A stretch of 64,000 nt of DNA from Blasia pusilla (taxonomy: Eukaryota; Marchantiophyta; Marchantiopsida; Blasiales): positions 26,164,001 through 26,228,000 of the forward strand of contig CM114275.1 of the NCBI GenBank assembly GCA_050084515.1. Direction: 5' to 3'. The notes below the pieces were generated by a model, which ran no database searches, had not been told where the DNA came from, and saw only the letters and a program-made list of their open reading frames with translations. Made by a program: the position numbers and the translations under genes. Shown here in pieces: positions 20,930 to 31,434 of this stretch; the first letter of the stretch is position 1; the number at the start of each line of letters is the position of its first letter.

Positions 20930-21605
20930 CCAATAAGCGCAGGTAAATCTGGCTCTCGGCCATAAAGCAGCAAGTACGGTGAGAACAATGCTAAGGATGC
21001 TTGCCTGGTGAATCTGTATCCCATCGCCAACTACGGCAACTGGAGGTCCTAATCTCCTAGATGACTTCTCTGCAAGCCATACTTGCGCAATCCTCTCTTC
21101 ACCGTCTGCATAACCCTCTCCGCTAGTCTATCCGCGCCTCATGATGATCTTGCAAAGTGGTGTGATGGTGGATCAACACTTGATCACACAAGACCTAAAA
21201 CTCCCCGCGAAACTCCATACCCTGGTCTGTCAACACCTAAGCTGTTGCGCCGTAATGACTCAACACTCGATGTAGGAAGGCATATGCCACTCCCTTGCTC
21301 GCTTTGTCAGGAAATGCAACCAACTCTCTCCACTTTGAAAAGTGCTCGACTATCACCAACACATAACGACTATGGCACTCCGTCAAAGATAAAGGTCATG
21401 CAAAATCCAAACTCCATCTATACCCTTAAACCATGATTGGAAGTGGATGCAACTGTGGAGTCGGAGCATTGAATTATGCCAAGACCCGATCACACACCAT
21501 GCACTTGGCAACAAACTGTTGAAAGTGAGTCTGCATGCCTTGCCACCAATATTGTATCTAGAGCAAGCTATATGTCCACTTCACTCTAAAATAACCCAAC
21601 TCCTC
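20930..21605 (-). pseudogene. Element E: integrase zinc-binding domain and core
   Basis: Minus-strand translation near 21480-21600 gives HEELGYFRVKWTY and CMVCD, the HHCC zinc-binding region. The core then runs through LDFA, LTDQGMEFRGEF and a damaged Glu region. It matches the element B integrase residue by residue with stops. The frame ends at FGREPDLPA near 20940 where homology stops. Confidence 0.7.
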
Positions 21606-22700
21606 GTGGGCAAGAAGCACCAAATATGCCAATCCTCGTGACCACAGTCAACAAAGGTCGATCATCATGCCGTACTGCCTGTGACCGACAAACTAGATCC
21701 AAAATAGAATCCACCAACAAGTGAGAGGGGCACTCCACTCTCGCATACACCCTCCGTAAAACCTCATGTCGCACCAAGTTGGTCCACCAAAGACACGGAC
21801 GACGTGCTCGTAAACCTACACCGTCGCATCCAACAACACTTATGCGCCTATCCATGCACGCACTTGATGTGTACTCGTCACCACGCAGGACCTTGAATCG
21901 CCCAAAATCGGCACATTCTCAAGAATAAATATTGGAGAACGGGATTGATGCTCTTGCAAGTGTTGCGAGATCTGCATCATCTCCCAAAACAACTTAGTTT
22001 CACTGTCAGCGAACCCGCTACCTCGTCTAGCACTTGATTGGCCTTGACATGGCCAACCAGCAATGATCAAATCTATGGTCCCTCTACTCCAAGTCCAACG
22101 CCCCCAACAATGAAATGTCCTTTGATAGGGAACTATGGTATTCTTGGACAGTGGACGTAGACAACAAGTCGGTAAATCGGAGGCGCCACGTGGTGAAGTG
22201 AAGCGCGCCTCGTAACATCACCAATCTCAACGTACAGGAACTGCTACATGCGCACTTTTGCGGGCAAAACGCGAGCTAAGCCAGTGTTGATCCCTCCAAA
22301 GAGATCCAACACGCAAATACCCTCCTCTGGGATATACCACACAATCGGGGTGGTGTCCAAAGGGGTCATAATAGCACTCCTGGCTACCTCGGGTTCCTGT
22401 GACCCATGACGCGTTGGTGCAAACGCCTCAATCCAGGCCGCTTGCACGTGCTCATCAGATAAACGTCGGAGCTCCTCACTTGAGCCCCACAGCGGCATCT
22501 CTCCTCCATGGAATGATGCGGCTACCATACCACTCCCCTCCTTAGAAATGTCAGGTGCGGGGGTGTCCTCTACATGGACATGCCCCTCAATCAAATCACA
22601 AGGTCACGTGATGGCGCTGCTAAATGCTGCTAAAGTCGCCATCTCTCCTAGCCGTCGCTCCATCACTCCATCCATGAATCGAACGGGTAATGAACAAACT
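21606..22700 (-). pseudogene. Element E: C5 cytosine DNA methyltransferase domain, best-preserved motifs
   Basis: The 22244-22594 frame has VLDLFGGINTGLARVL, a clean motif I. The 21840-22070 frame has VGWPCQGQSSARRGSGF with the PCQ catalytic site, LFWEMMQI, and LENVPILGD (motif VI). The 21586-21855 frame has LRARRPCLWWTNLV and VRHDDRPLLT. The block between motif I and motif IV is disrupted. This copy keeps an Arg codon where A and B have TGA. Comparing A, B and E recovers a full set of canonical C5-methyltransferase motifs. Confidence 0.82.
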
Positions 22701-22739
22701 CGTCAATCACCGGATTGTCATCCTGGTCTGTAGGACCCT

Positions 22740-23480
22740 GACTCCTCCCAGTAATCCAGGGAAATTCTCATCGGGTACAACACTGCTCCACCAACCAAGA
22801 CGTTATAGGACTCTGTATCAGTTACGATCGCCTTGGCTCGTACCACAAACTCATCTGTAGGATGTCCTCACCACGACCTCCTATCGGGTGATAAACTTTG
22901 TGGTACTCGCTCCACCCAAGGATGTCTACATCTTGAATGGACAACGCTCCACATCGGCCCTCGTCAAGCCCAAACCCGTGAATGCCGCCTTCCTCAACAT
23001 CGGGGGTTGTATTCTAGAATCTAACAAGACACGTTGCGGACAAAACAATCTACCTTATGGATTCACCAACTAGAAAATCTCTCCCCGGTTATCCAGCAGC
23101 ACAACATTTTGAGCAACCATGGCACGCTCTATCGCGGGTCTAGTGGGCATCTCCGCCATCCTAGCAACCATAACCTACCATAAATCTGAGATGGACGGCC
23201 GGAGCATTGGCTTCAAGGGCAGGTCCATCACCTCCTCTGCAATCACCTCTGAACGCGATGCAGGAACACCATCTCCACGCTTACATAACGTAGTGGCCAG
23301 CTAGTAAACCTTGGCGGGCGTACCTCCCAATCTTATAACATCGGAAGGAGAAAATAGCAGAGCACGGTATACCATTATGGCCGCCCCCAACATCCTACTC
23401 GACACATGCTTCTCCCAAGCATCAACAATATGAGTCGTTGAAATCACTTCTCCCATTGCCCTCCGTGCCTATATACCAAC
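22740..23480 (-). pseudogene. Element E: aspartic protease region
   Basis: This aligns base by base with element A 1702-2460, but the frame is broken. The region at 22960-23040 corresponds to the active-site segment with the GLGL and ADVERCPF strings. The copy has stops and is not functional. Its position between gag and DNMT is as in the other copies. Confidence 0.6.
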
Positions 23481-23732
23481 CACCATCAACTCTTGGGGAA
23501 CTCTGATCAAGACCCATCGATGGGGTCCTCATTGCCTCAGACAACGTGAAAGACTGAGGAAGCATGGTCTATTTCCTGCCTTCCCTCCTTTGTGGATCCA
23601 ACTCCGTGGTGGCTCCACGTGTAACAACAACGGGTGTCACCAACTGGACAGTCGCGCACATCCAACTAGGATCATCCATATCTTTGGCTGCTCCATAAGA
23701 CGTGGATGCCACGGCTCCAACATCGGGTAACC

Positions 23733-24400
23733 TCAATGCCATAGCCGCAATATGCTACTATAGTTGTTGTATCTAAGTAACCATCCCACCCTCACGTCCA
23801 GCGTCTCCTTCGACACGTCTAGGTGGCGGAATTCTACCTCCTCCTCGAGCAACTCCACCACCCCCTCAGGAAAATCCAGCTCCTCGTCCCCCAACGGGAC
23901 CACCTGGTGCACCACCTCTAGGCCCACCCGAACCGTCAATTCGCTCTGGTGCTCTCTTTGGCGCTCAATCCGAACATAACTCAGGGTATAGTCTAAAACA
24001 CCTGGCATATGTGTGACTGTACCTCTGACAATAGTCACACTGATGAACTCTTGGTTCAACACCATCTCCTCCTCCATGCTGAGGCACGTGTCCATGATCC
24101 TGACGAGTGTAATCGCACTGATGATGGGCTCCATCACATGCCCAACAAATAATCACAAGTGGTTGTTTTTTAGTCGCATGTGAAGGCGCAAGTCTCTGTG
24201 ACACGGCCTCCCAATATCCTCCATGAGCTCGTGGTATCACAGACCTATCTCGGAATCCACGTTGTTGCATTGGTGGTGCACGCAATCATGAATGCTCTAG
24301 CCTAGAACTCATGGTGACTATGCTCTCCTCTGCCATGTTGCCCTCAATATTCTCAGCGGTCCTCAAAATGTCTCTCAAGAGAATGACAAGTCTCCATTTC
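23733..24400 (-). pseudogene. Element E: gag tail with zinc knuckles
   Basis: The frame 23965-24285 holds CWACDGAHHQCDC-like and CDYCQRYSHTYARC knuckles, the second being CX2CX4HX4C. Upstream (24290-24400, minus) broken frames match LSERIELNMSEEQ of element B. The N-terminal gag, leader and terminal repeat are missing. A short part of the region is repeated just to the right (24600-24652). Confidence 0.65.
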
Positions 24401-24652
24401 TCCGACTAGGTCGACTGGACACTTTACTTATGGCACAACTCCCACAAGTCACATGGATTACAAGACACAATAATCCACACCTACCAACTGCAAGCTCACA
24501 ACATGTTCCAACTACAACAATGGCAACTCAATGAGTATTGCTATATTACTTCTCCCAGGAGCCTGTTAGAACATGTGTCCCAACATACCCTCAACCAAGA
24601 TTCTCAGTGCGGTCCTCAAAATGTTCGGTGCCTTCAAGAGAATGACAAGTCT
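24352..24652 (-). repeat. Direct repeat of about 45-50 bp at the end of element E
   Basis: The segment 24352-24396 (CGGTCCTCAAAATGT and AGAGAATGACAAGTCTC) recurs at 24600-24652. The first copy lies in gag-related sequence, so the second is probably a detached piece of the same or a sister element. Confidence 0.55.
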
Positions 24653-24659
24653 CATTTAG

Positions 24660-26231
24660 TCATGACCATGGACCCTGCACCCTGGTCGAGAATGAGAACG
24701 TGGAATGAGTACGTGAAACATTGTTTGTGACACTTCCGCAAAGACCTACTACATTGTAAGCGCAGAATCTGTGTCTTTCTGTGTGGCCAAATCCTGTGGC
24801 AGCCAACTACTAATGTGAGGCCTACGGAGAGTGCAGCGAAAGGGCTAGAGTCCATCAATGCCCTCAAGCTGATGAATCAACCGACCCACACTTCTGACCC
24901 GGACAGAAAACCAAAATGTTTGTGCATGTACAACAGAGCTGCGGGAATGAACATGACTTTTTATGAACATTATACAGTCACCCCTCTCAGCACGAAACGC
25001 TTCTAACATTTCAATCACTGCTGAAGTGGGGCACATTCTCAGCACTATGATGCGACAAAACGTGGACTTTCTGATAAATCTTGAAGATAACCAACATTAA
25101 TCATGGACTCTGGTGAAATTTGTGAGTTTCAACAGGCCATGTACAACCCGTCCTGCAAGTCTTTGAGCAGGCCTATGTCAATGCTACTTTCCCACTTGAC
25201 AGCCACACATTTACTTAAGATAGTACTCATGAATACTATGAAATACCACTAAGGGTAACATTTTGACATTTCTTGACAAATACATTCGATAAGAAACAGA
25301 ATTATGCCAAACTCTAAGAATCTGAACCAGCAGTGCGACCCATTTAAGTACTTTCTGATCAATTGTTGAACAAAGCAGCAAAACCACTTTCACCTCAAGT
25401 AATTTTCGGTTCTGTTGTATCGACAGATGCATGTATCCCTTGGCATACTCATAATACAACAGAAGGAATGACATTATCAACACTATTCAATACAACCTCA
25501 GGTCTACATGTGCCCAGAAAGAGATCTGGTGAGAATGACCTCCACCAGGCTCAACATGCCACATAAATTAACTTCCTGATGATCAGTCTCACCCTCCGAT
25601 CTTTCCAATGGTGACTGCTGCCCAATGCAGTCCTGGAACACGAAACTAGATGCACCAAGAGGGAATTTCTCAAGAATTCTAAACCAGGTGACAATGAATT
25701 TTTCGTCCTTACATCCATGGAAACCTGCGCAATAGACTACAGCTGATTATGTGGCTCCAACCAGCAAATTGTGGTCAAGGACGCACCCAGCTCCCATCAT
25801 CTAATAGGTGAGGTACGTCCCTGTGGCATCTGGATCTTGTCCTTCGACAATATGGATTGCTTTGGACGTGAATTTGATTTCCTTGCCTTGCTCTTCACAT
25901 CCCAAAGTAGACCTGCAGAATTAAACCGCCATGTGATTGGTTAGATATGGCTCCCGTACTGCCCAAAGAAGGAACTTTCAATCTCACACCTAGAAAGCAA
26001 ACCCAGAAGGATAGTGCCACAGAGGGGAGAAATACCACAAAGGAACCTTTTACTCAGTTTTGGGAATATCTTCTGTGAATACTGGTTTAGCCATTGCAAC
26101 CATTTCAATTGAAAGTAATTCATGTCAATTATGTCTGGTAGATGGCTTTAGGTAGTTAGGGCTATACTGGAAATGGTTCAACAGACCATTTTCTCAGAGG
26201 ATCTGAACACAACTAGCACAAAAGAACAAAC
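24660..26231. other. Intergenic stretch downstream of the NFRKB-like gene
   Basis: No gene, RNA or transposon was recognised. Frames are short and not family-like. The right end (about 25900-26231) may hold sequence beyond the NFRKB polyadenylation site. Confidence 0.45.
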
Positions 26232-26237
26232 TTTATT
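26232..26237 (-). terminator. Candidate polyadenylation signal of the NFRKB-like gene
   Basis: AATAAA on the minus strand lies about 125 bases after the stop codon. It is the only such hexamer noticed between the stop and 26000. Confidence 0.4.
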
Positions 26238-26361
26238 CTTTTGCTTCATCAGTGCGAAATTTAGACAGGCTGAGGTAGGTTGCAAACAGAGAGGTCTCTA
26301 CCTTCCTTGAGGAACAAAAGTATCCAGAAAGTGAAGGACTGAAGAAAACATCCCACTTGGC

Positions 26362-29300
26362 TCAATTTGTATCAGTGTCAATCATCGCCTCTGCATCTCT
26401 CTGAGCAGCAGCAGCTGCCTCTGCATCATAAGCCTCCTCTCCAAGAGGTTCATGTGAGTGGAGATGGTGATGGTCTGGAACCCATGCAGCAGTCGGACCA
26501 ACTCGCCCCCATACAACAGGGCAAGTATTATGCGAGTCCACACAACCGGGATGAAGAGAAGGTGGAAGCTCCAGGGCTGGTAAACTTTCCTCCCTAATGG
26601 AGGAGCCCATCACACTAACAAGCACACGAGGGCTGCTCAAAGAGCCACTTTTACTGTACACAAGCTCAGTGCTGCCAACAGAATATATTGCAGATGGGCT
26701 GCCTGGGTCTCCCATGTCATCGGGGGAATTCATTTCCATCCCCAAACCACTCCCATAACCCTCGTGATCAGCTCCAGAGGGTGATCCATTGTCATACCCT
26801 AAGAGCTCCAGTTCTCCATTCTCTGCAATTTCCTTTCTGGGCTTCTTCCATCTCTTTGTTGAGGAAGTTCCATCATCTTCAAAATCTTCTTCTTGTCTGT
26901 CTGTGTGCAAGTACATCCAAAGCTTTCTTTCACCATCGAATTTTACACAGGGGTCTCTTTCATAGTGTAAGCGATCAAGAGCACCACTAACCACTTGATT
27001 AACCTGTACGTCGGATACATCCTCTACTATGTACTGAGAATCACGAATAAGCGTGCAAACATCTACCCGAGTGCCAATACTACCGGGAAGCCTAGCAGCT
27101 GCATCCCTCACAAGACAAAGAATGGTAACATGAGGTGGACGATCAGGTTTCAGCATGAAGTGATCACGGGCTTTGGAGGTAAGTTTGCCACCTCCTCTCC
27201 TCAGGGGAGCAACAACCGATTTTCTACCATCAGCTGTTGTGTAAGGAAAAGCTCTGTCAGGTAAGGAATACCGGAGAACCTCTTCTCTTCGGAAATAGGC
27301 CCTCATGTCATCTGAACTGGCTGTTATAGTCATTAAGCTTTTCTGGGCTCTCAGATCCCGAAATCTTTCCTTCTCATCGAAGGGGATCAGGTTTGGGGGA
27401 GGGGGAGGTAGTGGCAACTGAACTATTTGTTGAAAAGTTTCTTGACCATGCTTGAGCCAAATCGCAAAAGCCTCTTCCATCTTGGCTAGTGTCTTCTGTG
27501 GCACTCCCCATGCTTCTGGTGTGACCAGCAGCTCATGCTGACCTTGCAACGAACAGGACGAACTTATTGGCCCGATCCATGACCAAGTCCTTGATTCTTT
27601 GTCAAAATGTGCTAAAGGCTTCCAGCCTTTTGCACCAGGAGGAGCTGTCCTTGAAGAGAAAACCTTCAATGCTCCACGGACCAGATTATGTAATGGTTCA
27701 TGTATCTCGAGAATCCGAGGATCCCCAGGATTCCCTTGCACTCTAACCACAATCTCAGCAAATGATACTGCTTGGCCTCTTCTATCAATGCCATGGTCAG
27801 AAACTCCTACTGAATGTGACAAATCATCCCCAAAAACGCCTGAACAAGTCTCTGAACTGCTCCTCTTTCCTTCTAGGTCAGTTCCTTCTACTAGATGTGA
27901 AGCCCCATCAACAAAAACTCCTGGGGATTGATCACTGTGCTCCAAAGATAAGTCAATAGAGGAACCCAGGAGGGCTTTCTCAAAACTGAAACTCTCAACG
28001 GCTCCATTCTGGTTATGAAATTCAGAAGTAACATCTCCAGAAGGCAGTGTCAACGCCATTCGAACAGCTGACAGCAAATGTGTGATTGAGAAAGAGAAAG
28101 TTGAGGCGATTGAGGGCACACTGAGGGGAGATAGCTTTTTAGAAGACTTAACTGAAGCTCCCCTCTCTCCAGGAGAATCAGGTGTAGATCCCAGTGGTGA
28201 GGACTCCCCCTTCGGTTCCTTTGCCTTCTTCTTGGACCTCTTCTTTGGGATCTTTTGTGCTTCATCATCCCTGAATTCCGCCAGCTCTTGTTCATTGTCT
28301 GTATCCTCCTGTCTTGCACTCACTATCCGCCTGTCATCTACTCTCTCAAAATGTTCCACATCTAAGACCTCGGAGGCCTTCTTCTTCTCGTCGTTCATTT
28401 TTTTCCGCCGTGCTTTCTTCTTTGCGATCAAAATCTTCTTCTCCTCTTCCACGTCCTTCTCTTCTACACGTGCTTGCACCTCTTTAAAAGCTTTGACTTT
28501 CTTTATCTTTCGAACCTCTTGCTGGGGAGATTCTGCTACATATGATGTTTGGGCTTCGCCCATCTCTAACGCAAAATTATCCTCATCCTCTACCATCTGT
28601 TTCCGCTTCCTTTCGCTGGAACTCTTCTTCTTCTCACTCTTCGGATTCGGAAGATTTCTACTCCGGTCCGTACTCTCTACTTTAGGTCCCTTTGGCGGCC
28701 GAACTATCTTAACTGGCTGCACCTCTCTTGGTCCTGACTCCCGCTTGAGCTCCTCCACAACGACCTTCTCCCGTACTTTTTTTTCTGCCTTTGGAAGGCC
28801 CTGCAAAAGCCCTTTCCGCGCAACCTTCAAAACACCTTTGGGGGCTGGTAATTTCACTCTTTCGGGCTCTACATCCGGGGCACCCTTGGAAGCTGATCCT
28901 CCAGCCATATCCGCCTTGGGCGCAATGACCTTCATTTTGAGAACTCCTTTCGAACCTGTTCTGGGAAAAAATGGAATAACGGCAGCGGGAACAGGTATCG
29001 ATTCCACTCGTCTTTCCTCTGTAATAATCGGTTTCTGGACGATCACGTTCATTTTCTGGCCGACGTTGATTGCGACCCTGGATTTTCTAACAGTTCCACC
29101 CCTCCTCTTCGAAACCTGTGGCAAAGATTTCTGTGCTTTCCAAGAAGTCCAGACATCCAGTCTTTCGTCAATATCTGCAGATTGCGGGCAGTCTTCCCAG
29201 GATTTTTGCATATCCAGAAACGAGGTAACCATTTGATTGTGGTAATTCCTTAGAAGATGGTAATGTTTCTTTCGCTGCACATACTTTAAACCCTCATGGT

Positions 29301-29742
29301 ATCGCGCCACTTGGGGTGCGCACAAACCACCTCTTAACCTGTCAAAAAGGTCGGCAAGAGGGCTACTAAAATGAAAATCATTGCCTCCGAGAAGTTCTCG
29401 GATGGTAGTTCTAAAATCGTCCGCATCGAAAGCAGGAAGATAGGAGACGAGAAATAATCTCTCGTCGTCTGTCAGACAAAAGTTCCAAGTGTCCAGTGAC
29501 AAAATCTTTTTCAAATCGGAGAGGTCAAAAAGCTCAAGTGGCACCGCACAAGTCTCGTCCCCAACTTGACATAATTCTGTCCCTCTTTCACTAAACTCTG
29601 TTTCATCGGATACATCGGACTCGACAAAGGACGAAAGCTTCGAAACCCTCTGTTTCTGTCTCACTGGAAGATCGTCGTCCGTGGATGAACCCGAATAAGT
29701 AATGTCTCTACTAGCTTTCGAACCGCTCCCGATAATTGCCAT
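26362..29742 (-). CDS. NFRKB-like protein, putative INO80 chromatin-remodelling complex subunit
   Basis: This is a 1126-residue uninterrupted frame starting at ATG. Residues about 65-185 (ELFDLSDLKKILSLDTWN, then LTDDERLFLVSYLP, RGGL..PQVARYHEGL) match the N-terminal DEUBAD-type domain of nuclear factor related to kappa-B-binding proteins. Residues about 370-560 are Lys- and Glu-rich with several basic nuclear-targeting stretches. Residues about 800-947 (MRAYFRREEVLRYSLPDRAF, then LKPDRPPHVTILCLVRDAAA, KLWMYLH) form the NFRKB winged-helix domain. The tail is acidic and Ser-rich. Arabidopsis homologues are of similar length (from memory). In animals NFRKB belongs to the INO80 complex and binds the deubiquitinase UCH37; the same role in plants is inferred. 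It has no intron in the coding part. Confidence 0.88.
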   Translation of the reverse strand: MAIIGSGSKASRDITYSGSSTDDDLPVRQKQRVSKLSSFVESDVSDETEFSERGTELCQVGDETCAVPLELFDLSDLKKILSLDTWNFCLTDDERLFLVSYLPAFDADDFRTTIRELLGGNDFHFSSPLADLFDRLRGGLCAPQVARYHEGLKYVQRKKHYHLLRNYHNQMVTSFLDMQKSWEDCPQSADIDERLDVWTSWKAQKSLPQVSKRRGGTVRKSRVAINVGQKMNVIVQKPIITEERRVESIPVPAAVIPFFPRTGSKGVLKMKVIAPKADMAGGSASKGAPDVEPERVKLPAPKGVLKVARKGLLQGLPKAEKKVREKVVVEELKRESGPREVQPVKIVRPPKGPKVESTDRSRNLPNPKSEKKKSSSERKRKQMVEDEDNFALEMGEAQTSYVAESPQQEVRKIKKVKAFKEVQARVEEKDVEEEKKILIAKKKARRKKMNDEKKKASEVLDVEHFERVDDRRIVSARQEDTDNEQELAEFRDDEAQKIPKKRSKKKAKEPKGESSPLGSTPDSPGERGASVKSSKKLSPLSVPSIASTFSFSITHLLSAVRMALTLPSGDVTSEFHNQNGAVESFSFEKALLGSSIDLSLEHSDQSPGVFVDGASHLVEGTDLEGKRSSSETCSGVFGDDLSHSVGVSDHGIDRRGQAVSFAEIVVRVQGNPGDPRILEIHEPLHNLVRGALKVFSSRTAPPGAKGWKPLAHFDKESRTWSWIGPISSSCSLQGQHELLVTPEAWGVPQKTLAKMEEAFAIWLKHGQETFQQIVQLPLPPPPPNLIPFDEKERFRDLRAQKSLMTITASSDDMRAYFRREEVLRYSLPDRAFPYTTADGRKSVVAPLRRGGGKLTSKARDHFMLKPDRPPHVTILCLVRDAAARLPGSIGTRVDVCTLIRDSQYIVEDVSDVQVNQVVSGALDRLHYERDPCVKFDGERKLWMYLHTDRQEEDFEDDGTSSTKRWKKPRKEIAENGELELLGYDNGSPSGADHEGYGSGLGMEMNSPDDMGDPGSPSAIYSVGSTELVYSKSGSLSSPRVLVSVMGSSIREESLPALELPPSLHPGCVDSHNTCPVVWGRVGPTAAWVPDHHHLHSHEPLGEEAYDAEAAAAAQRDAEAMIDTDTN

Positions 29743-31350
29743 TGGTTTCTCCGACGCAAGGGCTGGATGCGCTAAGGAAAGCTATAGAAACTGGGAGGAG
29801 AACACAAAGACACTCAAATGACATACACCACAGAAAGCAAGTTCCAGTCGTTCAGAAGTTCCCTTAAAAAATGCAAAATTCAGAACTGACCGTTCCCTAC
29901 CACTCGCGCTCTGAAGGAGCACCCGCGCTCAGATTTGGAGGTAAAACCCATCTCAATGAATATCGACAGGGTGCGATCGAAAAATCACACTGCAGCAAAC
30001 GCAAATGTACGTATCTAAACAGACCATCAAAGAAAAACCGTCCACAATCTCTCTCTCTCTCTCTCCGCAGGCCTTCTCCTAACCTTCAACGCGGGATGGT
30101 CAAAACCTGTACAGGGGCGTGTGAGACTAAATCTCCTGTGGACGTCTGCTTAGGTTTCGCTCTGTCTCTTTCCATTCCCATTCCGTCCTTCTTGGTCCGT
30201 TCACTTGACAGCGGGAAACCTCCCCATTCATAAAATTCCTGTCACTCTCACCGACAATTCTCTGCACGGCATTCGCTGTCCTCCCCTCCGGCCCGCCCCG
30301 TCTTCAAATCCAGCTTCCCGACTTGAAGCTATCCAGCTCTTCCTGCCGATATACTACTCTCCCCCTCCATCATTATTACCCAGCCTGCCGCGCGCCTCCT
30401 GCGTTCTTCGAGAACGAAAGAACAACCCGGAAACGGATGGCGCACCCGTCGCGAGTCTCGCCTACGTCCGGCCCATCTTCTCATCCGCCGAATGACGCGA
30501 ACACAAAGAACCTCCTCCACCTTCGCTTGCCGTCCGCCATCGGCATCTCCGGAGCTCCTCCCCTTTTCGGTTCTCTTCTTGCAGCATGTTCAGACGATTC
30601 TTGCGTTTCCTCCCTGTCTTCTTCTCTCTTTCTGTGACGCTTCCTTGTTATGCGTCTCGTTCGTTCCTTTCTTTCTCGCTCTCGCTCTCGCTCTCCCCTC
30701 TCTTCCCTGCTGCGACGCGAGTTGGAGCGGCGGGGGAGAGGCGGGCGGTGGGGATGTGCTGCGGTGCGTTCGGCCATTCATTCCACGCGGGACCTCGGGG
30801 GTTTCCGCTGCAATCCCGACTTTCTTCTCGTTTCGTCTCTCGCTCCTGTAGCAAGTGCGCCGTCCGCTGACCAGCGCCTGTCTTGCTTGCGCCGCCGCGA
30901 CGCGCAACCGACTCCGGGGGGGACGGACTGCGGCCGTCCGTTTCGCAACGGCGCGTGTCGCTGCGTTCTTTGCATACAGATATTTGCCGTGTGTGTATAT
31001 ATATGTGCATGCGTTTCAGGAAGCTGTCGAAGCAAGAAAGTCGCTCTTCTCGCTTTCGACGTTTTCGCTCGCACTTCTTCAAGTCAAGTCGTCGGAAGTT
31101 TGTGCACTTGGCTTGTAAGTTCGACTCCTTCCCTTCGGATCTTTGCGATGAGGATGTAGGACGTGGCCCTAGTTTTCTTGGACGGGTGGGTGCTGAGGTC
31201 ATGCGACGGAGCCCCTACGGGAATGTGCACGTTTGCCTTAAGTGGGTACTTACGTACACTAGTTTTAAAACATCGCACAAATTTTAAAAGATCTTGGTCT
31301 TCTTTCTTTGCATGTATCTCGGCGTAATGCATGGGTTTGAATAATTCATT
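29743..31350. other. Upstream region of the NFRKB-like gene, CT-rich
   Basis: It contains a CT microsatellite near 30050-30066, a (CGCTCTCG)-like tract near 30675-30700 and general pyrimidine richness on the plus strand, giving several overlapping low-complexity frames on both strands. It probably holds the 5' untranslated region and promoter of the minus-strand gene, and perhaps a promoter for an undetected plus-strand transcript. No frame was recognised as a protein. Confidence 0.45.
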
Positions 31351-31434
31351 TCGAGTATCATTTTAGATCCATTTTCAACTATCCTATGGGCCTTCCCATA
31401 TAGGATAGTTGAAAATGGATCTAAAATGACTCGA
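31351..31434. repeat. Long perfect hairpin (30-bp arms plus 5-bp outer stem)
   Basis: Arm 31358-31387 is the exact reverse complement of 31400-31429, with a 12-base loop. TCGAG (31351-31355) and CTCGA (31430-31434) extend the stem after a 2-base bulge. It lies in AT-rich DNA outside any gene. It could be a small foldback element or a hairpin-RNA precursor. Confidence 0.75.

Larger units (their letters stand above)
20923..24400 (-). mobile_element. Element E: deletion derivative (gag-protease-DNMT-integrase, no RT)
   Basis: On the minus strand the order is gag tail with two zinc knuckles (23733-24400), DSG-protease region (22740-23480), DNMT (21610-22700), then directly the zinc-binding end and core of integrase (20930-21600). 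RT and RNase H are missing. Integrase is cut off before its C-terminal part at about 20930, so no PHD finger or terminal repeats remain. Stops are scattered. It has the best-kept DNMT motif I and motif VI in the window. The joined DNMT and integrase parts may reflect a simple deletion; they are not in one open frame. Confidence 0.8.

Noticed and set aside
28082-29236. Plus-strand 384-codon frame opposite the NFRKB-like gene
   Set aside because: It is a Ser/Phe-rich shadow of the Lys/Glu-rich region of the real minus-strand gene, with no domain of its own.
30490-31287. Several overlapping frames on both strands upstream of the NFRKB-like gene
   Set aside because: They are Arg/Ser/Leu-rich low-complexity translations of CT-rich DNA, overlap each other in all frames and resemble no family.
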